A stretch of 19,591 nucleotides of DNA from Halobacteriales archaeon SW_9_67_24 (GTDB lineage: Archaea > Halobacteriota > Halobacteria > Halobacteriales > Halococcaceae): positions 22,775-42,365 of the forward strand of contig PXSV01000139.1 in assembly GCA_003022685.1 (NCBI GenBank). Direction: 5' to 3'. Positions 15,568 through 19,591 of the stretch are shown one piece after another. The notes beneath the pieces are model-generated. The model was not told the origin of the DNA. It was given only the letters and a program-made list of their open reading frames with translations, and did no database searches. The first letter of the stretch is position 1; each line of letters starts with the position of its first letter. The position numbers and the translations under genes were made by a program.

Positions 15568-16821
15568 ATGGCACGGACGGTGGGCTACGAGCCCCGGAGC
15601 GTCAAACAGCTCCTCGCGGAGATGAAAGACATCGCGGAGCTGATGATCGACCTCTCGTATTCGGCCGTCCTGCTCGGCAGCGATGCGGTCGCCGAAGCGG
15701 TGCTCGACCTCGAAGCCGAAATGGAGGTCCTCCAGCTCCGGACGCGGATGAGCCTGCTGATGGCCGCGAGGAGCACCGACGACGCCGAGGCGCTCGCGCC
15801 CGTGCTCGGGATCGTGGGTGCGGCCGAGAAGATCAGCGACGCGACCGGCGACATCGCGAAGGTCATCGTCGAGGACATCGGGCTCCCGCCCGCGATGGCC
15901 GCCGCGCTCCCCGCGGCGATCGAGACGCTGGTCCGTGCCCGCGTTGCCCCCGACGCGCGCTTCGCCGGGGGGACCCTCGGCGGGATCGACCTCGAAAGCG
16001 AGACCGGGGTGCGTGCGATCGCGATCCGGCGCGGCGAGGAGTGGCTGATGAACCCCGACCGCGACACCGCCCTCCAGCCCGACGACGCCGTGTTTCTCCG
16101 GGGTCCGAAGGCGGGGATCACCGGCGTCTACCGGAGCATTACCGGCGAGCACTACGCGCCGCCCGATCCCCCGGAGCCGAGCGTCGCCGACCTCGATCGC
16201 GCGATGGATTCGGTCGTACTGATGAAGAACATGAGCGAGCTCGGGGTCGATCTCGCCTACGGCGCGGTGCTGTTCGACAGCGAGGACCTCGCGCGCGAAG
16301 TCGTGAGTCTCGAAGCGGAGGTCGACCACCTCCAGTCGCGCTTCGAGGCGTGGACGCTCCAGGCAGCGGCGAGGGTCGACGAGCCGGTCTCGCTCCGTGG
16401 GCTCGTCCACCTCGCTCGGAGCACGGAGGTCATCTCGGACGCGGCGGTCGAGATTTCGGAGGGCGTGCTCCGGGGGCTCGGCTCGCATCCGGTGATCGCC
16501 GAGGCGGTCAAGGAGTCCGACGAGGTGATCGTCCGGCTGAGCGTCGAGTCGGGCAGCGATCTCGACGGCGCGACCCTCGGCGGTCGGATGGTTCGGACCG
16601 AGACCGGGATGGGCGTGATCGCGGTCCGGCGAACGATCCGCGAGGCCGTCACCGCCGAATCCGTGACCGAGGAATCGGTGGCCGGGGCGCGGGACGACTG
16701 GGTGATCTCGCCCGGTCCCGACACCGAACTCGCCGCCGGGGACGTGTTGCTCGCGAAGGGGCCACACACGGCGGCCGAGCGGCTCGAAGCGCTCGCCGGT
16801 CGTTCCGCCGACGATCGATGA
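15568..16821 (+). CDS. Tandem PhoU-like/TrkA-C (RCK-C) domain protein, potassium-transport regulator type
   Basis: 417 residues built from two copies of the same module. Module 1: PhoU-like helices (about 12-110, with AEMKDIAELMIDLSYSAVLL and EKISDATGDIAKVIVEDIGL) and a TrkA-C/RCK-C domain (about 120-190, with GGTLGGIDLESETGVRAIAI). Module 2: PhoU-like (about 212-310, with MKNMSELGVDLAYGAVLF and EVISDAAVEISEGVLRGLG) and TrkA-C (about 320-405, with GATLGGRMVRTETGMGVIAV). There is no membrane helix and no nucleotide-binding RCK-N domain, so it is probably a cytosolic ligand-sensing subunit acting on a cation channel or transporter encoded elsewhere. This is inference from domain content. It ends convergently, 7 bases from the FAH-family gene. 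Confidence 0.85.
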   Translation: MARTVGYEPRSVKQLLAEMKDIAELMIDLSYSAVLLGSDAVAEAVLDLEAEMEVLQLRTRMSLLMAARSTDDAEALAPVLGIVGAAEKISDATGDIAKVIVEDIGLPPAMAAALPAAIETLVRARVAPDARFAGGTLGGIDLESETGVRAIAIRRGEEWLMNPDRDTALQPDDAVFLRGPKAGITGVYRSITGEHYAPPDPPEPSVADLDRAMDSVVLMKNMSELGVDLAYGAVLFDSEDLAREVVSLEAEVDHLQSRFEAWTLQAAARVDEPVSLRGLVHLARSTEVISDAAVEISEGVLRGLGSHPVIAEAVKESDEVIVRLSVESGSDLDGATLGGRMVRTETGMGVIAVRRTIREAVTAESVTEESVAGARDDWVISPGPDTELAAGDVLLAKGPHTAAERLEALAGRSADDR

Positions 16822-16828
16822 GGGCTCG

Positions 16829-17650
16829 CTACCGAACGACATCGGCGGCCACGGTACCCACGCTATCGACCTCGGCGCGAACGCGGTCGCCGGGCTCGAT
16901 CGGGTGTGCGCCGGGCGTGCCGGTGGCGATGACGTCGCCGGGTTCGAGCGTCATCACCCGGGAGTGAACGGCGACGAGTTCGTGGGGCGGGAACCGCATG
17001 TTCTCCACGACGTTGCACGCCTCGACCCTGCCGTCGACAACCGTGCGGACCTCGATGCCGTCGAGGTCGGGGGTTCCGTCGGGGACCGCGAGCCACGGCC
17101 CGAGAACGAGGAAGGTGTCGTAGCTCTTCGCTCGGGTGAGAAAGCGCGGGTTCCGCTGGAGCACGTCCTCGGCAGTCACGTCGATGACAGGGGCATACCC
17201 TGCGATGACCTCGCCAGCCTCATCGACAGCCACGTCCCGGCAGGTCCGCCCCACGACGACCGCCAGCTCGGCCTCGGCGGTGACGCGTTCGGATTCGGCT
17301 TTCGGCGGGAGCCGGATCGGACCACCCGGTCCGGTCGCGGCGCTCGCGGGTTTGAAGAAGCTTGCCGGCTCGTCCGGGCGGTCTTCCGCGAGGTCCGTAG
17401 CGTGCTCGGCGTAGTTCAACCCGATGCCGAACAGTTTGCCCGGTTCCGCGAGGAACGCCCCGAACGAGCGGTTCTCGGCCGGTATCGGTTCGGCATTGGT
17501 GGCGTCGGGCGTTCGCAGCCCGCCGGATGCGTGTGGGAGAACGTCGCGCACGCTCGTCGCGTCCGGATAGGCGGCCGGGAGCGGGACGAACCCCTCCTCG
17601 CTGCCGACGAGCGGTCGTCCGTCGGCGCTGCGGGCGAGATAGCCCGTCAT
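16829..17650 (-). CDS. Fumarylacetoacetate hydrolase (FAH) family protein
   Basis: 273-residue member of the FAH superfamily, which includes fumarylpyruvate and acylpyruvate hydrolases and decarboxylases of aromatic breakdown. Seen: KLFGIGLNYAEHATDLAEDR, FFKPASAATGPGGPI, the metal-ligand EAELAVVVG, GYAPVIDVTAEDVL, the SYDTFLVLGPWL segment and the C-terminal MTLEPGDVIATGTPGAHPIE with GDRVRAEVDSVG. The ATG at 17650 is chosen because the residues before it are Arg-rich and not family-like; it overlaps the TGA of a small upstream ORF by 4 bases (ATGA), suggesting translational coupling. The exact substrate cannot be told. Confidence 0.9.
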   Translation of the reverse strand: MTGYLARSADGRPLVGSEEGFVPLPAAYPDATSVRDVLPHASGGLRTPDATNAEPIPAENRSFGAFLAEPGKLFGIGLNYAEHATDLAEDRPDEPASFFKPASAATGPGGPIRLPPKAESERVTAEAELAVVVGRTCRDVAVDEAGEVIAGYAPVIDVTAEDVLQRNPRFLTRAKSYDTFLVLGPWLAVPDGTPDLDGIEVRTVVDGRVEACNVVENMRFPPHELVAVHSRVMTLEPGDVIATGTPGAHPIEPGDRVRAEVDSVGTVAADVVR

Positions 17651-17823
17651 TCGTCGGCCCCGCCGCGTCGAGTGCCGGGGACGCAGAGAACGAAACCCGC
17701 CGGTCCGTCCCCACACTCACGCACTGAGGGACAGTCCGATGGCGTCCCGGTTCGCGTGGGATCGGCCCGTTCCCCGATGACGACAGCCGCCGTTCGTCCC
17801 CCATCGATCGTTCCCGAGTCCAT
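17647..17823 (-). CDS. Small hypothetical protein, 58 residues, overlapping the FAH gene
   Basis: The ORF starts with ATG (17823; an in-frame TTG at 17853 would add ten residues) and ends in TGA overlapping the FAH start by 4 bases. The peptide starts MDSGTIDGGRTAAVVIGER and has three Cys residues (CPSVREC, then a later FVLC). It resembles no family I recognise. The coupled overlap and gene order support a real gene; the small size and GC-rich DNA mean chance is possible. Confidence 0.45.
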   Translation of the reverse strand: MDSGTIDGGRTAAVVIGERADPTRTGTPSDCPSVRECGDGPAGFVLCVPGTRRGGADE

Positions 17824-17907
17824 GTCGAACAGACACACGTCGCGGGTAATCAATCCTCGCGCCGGGGCGATCGGTCGGCGGTTGGGGCGTGTTCGCCGTC
17901 GTCGGAG

Positions 17908-18183
17908 TCAGCGTTCGCGCGCGAGCCGGTAGGCGGAACCGAGCGTCAGGACCGTCGTCACGAGCGCCGCGCTCCCGAACGCGAGCGTCAGGGCGAGAAC
18001 GGCGAAGAGGAGCGGCGACCCCCGCGTGTCGGCCGCTGGCCCCGCGAGTTCGAACACCCGGTAGGCGTAGGCGAGAACCGCGACCGCGACGCCGGCCGCG
18101 AGCCCGATCTTCGCGTTGCGCGGGACCGACAGCGCCGCGACGAACTCCGCGGTCGGTGGGCGCTCCGGGGCGTCGTTCGACAC
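17908..18183 (-). CDS. Small membrane protein of unknown function, 91 residues
   Basis: Starts at GTG (18183) with a TATA-like GAATTTGG about 27 bases upstream; the frame is open another 21 codons but those look non-coding. After a polar N-terminus (VSNDAPERPPTAEFVAAL) it has two clear hydrophobic helices: GLAAGVAVAVLAYAYRVFEL and, after a short loop, LLFAVLALTLAFGSAALVTT, possibly continuing to a third short segment before the Arg-rich end. This composition is typical of small conserved haloarchaeal membrane proteins. It is divergent from the astE-like gene. No function can be assigned. Confidence 0.6.
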   Translation of the reverse strand: MSNDAPERPPTAEFVAALSVPRNAKIGLAAGVAVAVLAYAYRVFELAGPAADTRGSPLLFAVLALTLAFGSAALVTTVLTLGSAYRLARER

Positions 18184-18206
18184 GGTTTTCCTACTGCTGG
18201 CGGCCC

Positions 18207-18214
18207 CAAATTCC
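18207..18214 (-). promoter_or_regulatory. TATA-like element for the 91-residue membrane protein gene
   Basis: GAATTTGG on the minus strand is centred about 27 bases before the GTG at 18183. A weak but well-spaced match. Confidence 0.35.
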
Positions 18215-18272
18215 CGTCGATCCGACGCGAACATCGAACGCCTCAAGACCGTTCGGCGGCCGTACTCGAACG

Positions 18273-19201
18273 ATGACGAGCCTCGGAACCGCGAGCGCGG
18301 CTCCCGGCGAGATCGACACCGGGCGGCTGTCGGTCGGCGAGACCCGCGACGGGAGCTCGCTGGGACTGCCGGTCTGTGTCGTCAACGGCGCGGCCGACGG
18401 CGACACCCTCTACGTCCAGGCCGCAAGCGACGGCGACGAACTCAACGGCGTCGGCGTCGTTCGCTCGCTGGTCCCAAGCTCAATCGGGCGTTTCCGGGCG
18501 ACGAGCACGGCTCCTCCTCCGAGCGCATCGCCGCCGCGGCGTTCGACGCCGCCACCGGCGCGGACCTCGTGCTTGACCTCCACCAGGGTTCGACGAGCCG
18601 AATGATCCACGAGACCCGGGTTCGATGTGGCCCGCGTCACCACCTCCACGGTGAATGTCTCGACCTCGCCAAAACCTTCGACTGCGGGCACGTTCTCGAC
18701 CAGAAGGGTCCCGACGGCCAGCTCGCCCGCGCCGCCCCCGACGAGGGCGTTCCGACGATCGATCCCGAACTCGGGGGATCAGTCGGAGTCGATCAGGAGA
18801 GCGTCGCGATCGGCGTCGAGGGCGTCTTCAACGTGCTCACATCGTACGGCTTTCTCGATGGGGGTGTCGATCCCGGCGACCAGGTCCGCGCGACGGGATT
18901 CGAGCAGTACGGCGCGCCCGCCGGCGGCCTCGTCGACTTCGAGATCGAACTCGGCGAGCGTGTCGAGCAGGGCGACTGTCTCTTCGAAGTCACCGATCCG
19001 TTCGGCACGGTGAAAGCCGAGACCACCGCCGATGTCGAGGGGGTGTTCTGGCGGACCCGCCGCCTGCCGCAAGTCGCCACCGGCGAGTACGTCTGCTCGG
19101 TCGGGACGAGCCGGAGGCGAACGAAGGCTCGGAAGACGAGCGGTGCGAGGCGCGACCAACGGGAGCGCCTCGATGCGAACGGCGAACGTAGTGAGCCGTG
19201 A
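18273..19201 (+). pseudogene. Succinylglutamate desuccinylase/aspartoacylase (AstE/ASPA)-family gene with internal deletion and frameshift
   Basis: Zinc-carboxypeptidase-like deacylase. The first frame (from ATG 18273) encodes LPVCVVNGAADGDTLYVQAA, then SDGDELNGVGVVRSLVP. Near 18475 the family sequence jumps to another frame with KLNRAFPGDEHG, ADLVLDLHQGSTSRMIHETR (zinc-ligand-type DLHxG), CGHVLDQKGPDGQLARAAPD, YGFLDGGVDPGDQVRATGFE and GEYVCSVGTS. The segment normally linking NGVxVVR to the LNRxFPG motif (about 35-40 residues) is missing. The H of the usual HGDE zinc motif is D here. After GEYVCSVGT about 30 Arg/Lys-rich residues look like read-through into non-coding DNA. As it stands the gene cannot make the full enzyme; decay and assembly error are both possible. 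Confidence 0.75.
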
Positions 19202-19429
19202 GCGAAACGAGTCTTCCGGTGGACTAAAAACACCCGCTCGCTCGGCCCACGGCCTCGCTCACGGTGGGATCGCTGGCGCTTTCCGCAACAGCCACCGCGC
19301 AGCACCGCTGAAGCCCTCGACCGCTCACTCCGTTCACGGTCTCGCCCTTCATCCGCCAGGGCCGCACCGCGATCGCTCCGCCGCATCGCAACCGTCACCT
19401 ACTGGTTCGACCCATCCCACGTATCCGCC

Positions 19430-19591
19430 ATGCCCACCGATCTCCGCTGCCCTGCCGCGGGAACACCTACACCGACCGCTGGCGCTGTAAGTGTGGTCAC
19501 CCGCTGGATTTCGCCGCGCAGCGATTGCCGGACGGTCCCGCGCCCGCGTTCGCCGATCTCGACACCCGCGACGGGCTGTGGGCGTTCGCGG
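19430..19591 (+). CDS. Start of a threonine synthase-like PLP enzyme, frameshifted, cut by the window edge
   Basis: The ATG at 19430 gives MPTDLRCP. About 25 bases in, the family-like reading moves to another frame: GNTYTDRWRCKCGHPLDFAA (from about 19459), then LPDGPAPAFADLDTRDGLWA to the right edge. The Cys pairs (CP..., CKCG) resemble the N-terminal zinc-ribbon of haloarchaeal threonine-synthase-type PLP enzymes, which normally carry CPxCGNTY here; one missing base near 19450-19458 explains the shift. Most of the gene, including the PLP lysine, lies outside the window, so the enzyme class rests on the N-terminus alone. Confidence 0.5.
   Translation, partial: MPTDLRCPAAGTPTPTAGAVSVVTRWISPRSDCRTVPRPRSPISTPATGCGRSR

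Noticed and set aside
15068..15625. Open frame of 185 codons in the intergenic gap
   Set aside because: The translated product is Arg-rich with no motif, overlaps the TATA box and start of the next gene in another frame, and has no promoter or ribosome site.
15412..16842. Long minus-strand frame opposite the PhoU/TrkA-C gene
   Set aside because: It mirrors a strong plus-strand gene with internal domain repeats; the minus product is Arg/Gly/Asp-rich without motifs.
19202..19429. Possible coding or RNA in the stretch before the threonine synthase-like gene
   Set aside because: Only generic GC-rich low-information sequence of the kind common between haloarchaeal genes; no motif, hairpin or frame with family-like content.

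Overview
The window looks like chromosomal DNA of an extremely halophilic archaeon (class Halobacteria). The DNA is GC-rich, the proteins are acidic, many genes start about 25-30 bases after a TATA-like box with no leader, and PCNA, TrkA-C/PhoU-type proteins and Tat-exported lipoproteins are of archaeal or haloarchaeal type. I cannot name the genus with confidence.

Layout. (1) 1-4300: high-affinity phosphate uptake operon, with the last codons of an upstream gene (probably pstS), then pstC, an unusually long pstA, pstB and phoU, tightly packed or overlapping. This block looks less GC-rich than the rest. (2) 4386-6005: PCNA sliding clamp behind a clear TATA box, a YfcE/MJ0936-type phosphodiesterase and a 43-residue membrane peptide. 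(3) 6029-7039 (minus): threonine aldolase. (4) 7215-11959: a dipeptide/oligopeptide ABC transporter in divergent layout, with dppB-like permease on minus and dppC-, dppD- and dppF-like genes on plus, overlapping by 4 bases. No substrate-binding protein is present, and the dppF-like gene has an internal deletion with frameshift. (5) 12115-14853: a HAD-family phosphatase-like protein and a Tat lipoprotein of the GH26 beta-mannanase type. (6) 14936-15537: about 600 bases with no recognisable gene. (7) 15568-16821: a tandemly duplicated PhoU/TrkA-C protein, convergent with a fumarylacetoacetate hydrolase-family gene (minus), a small overlapping ORF and a small membrane protein gene. (8) 18273-19591: a damaged aspartoacylase/AstE-like gene and the frameshifted start of a threonine-synthase-like gene, cut by the window edge.

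The most unusual structure is a family of four 78-79 bp imperfect palindromes (7137-7214, 11960-12038, 13366-13443, 14854-14932). Each sits directly on the TGA stop codon of a gene, each is flanked on both sides by a direct TGA (or TCA) triplet, and they occur in both orientations relative to the gene. Two subfamilies differ in the sequence of the inner stem but keep the pairing. They look like a stop-codon-targeting miniature mobile element, or a structured 3'-end RNA module. One copy bounds each end of the peptide transporter cluster, and the next two follow the next two genes.

Several genes (dppF-like, astE-like, thrC-like) carry frameshifts or deletions in otherwise well-preserved sequence. 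This could be real decay or assembly error, and the sequence alone cannot decide.
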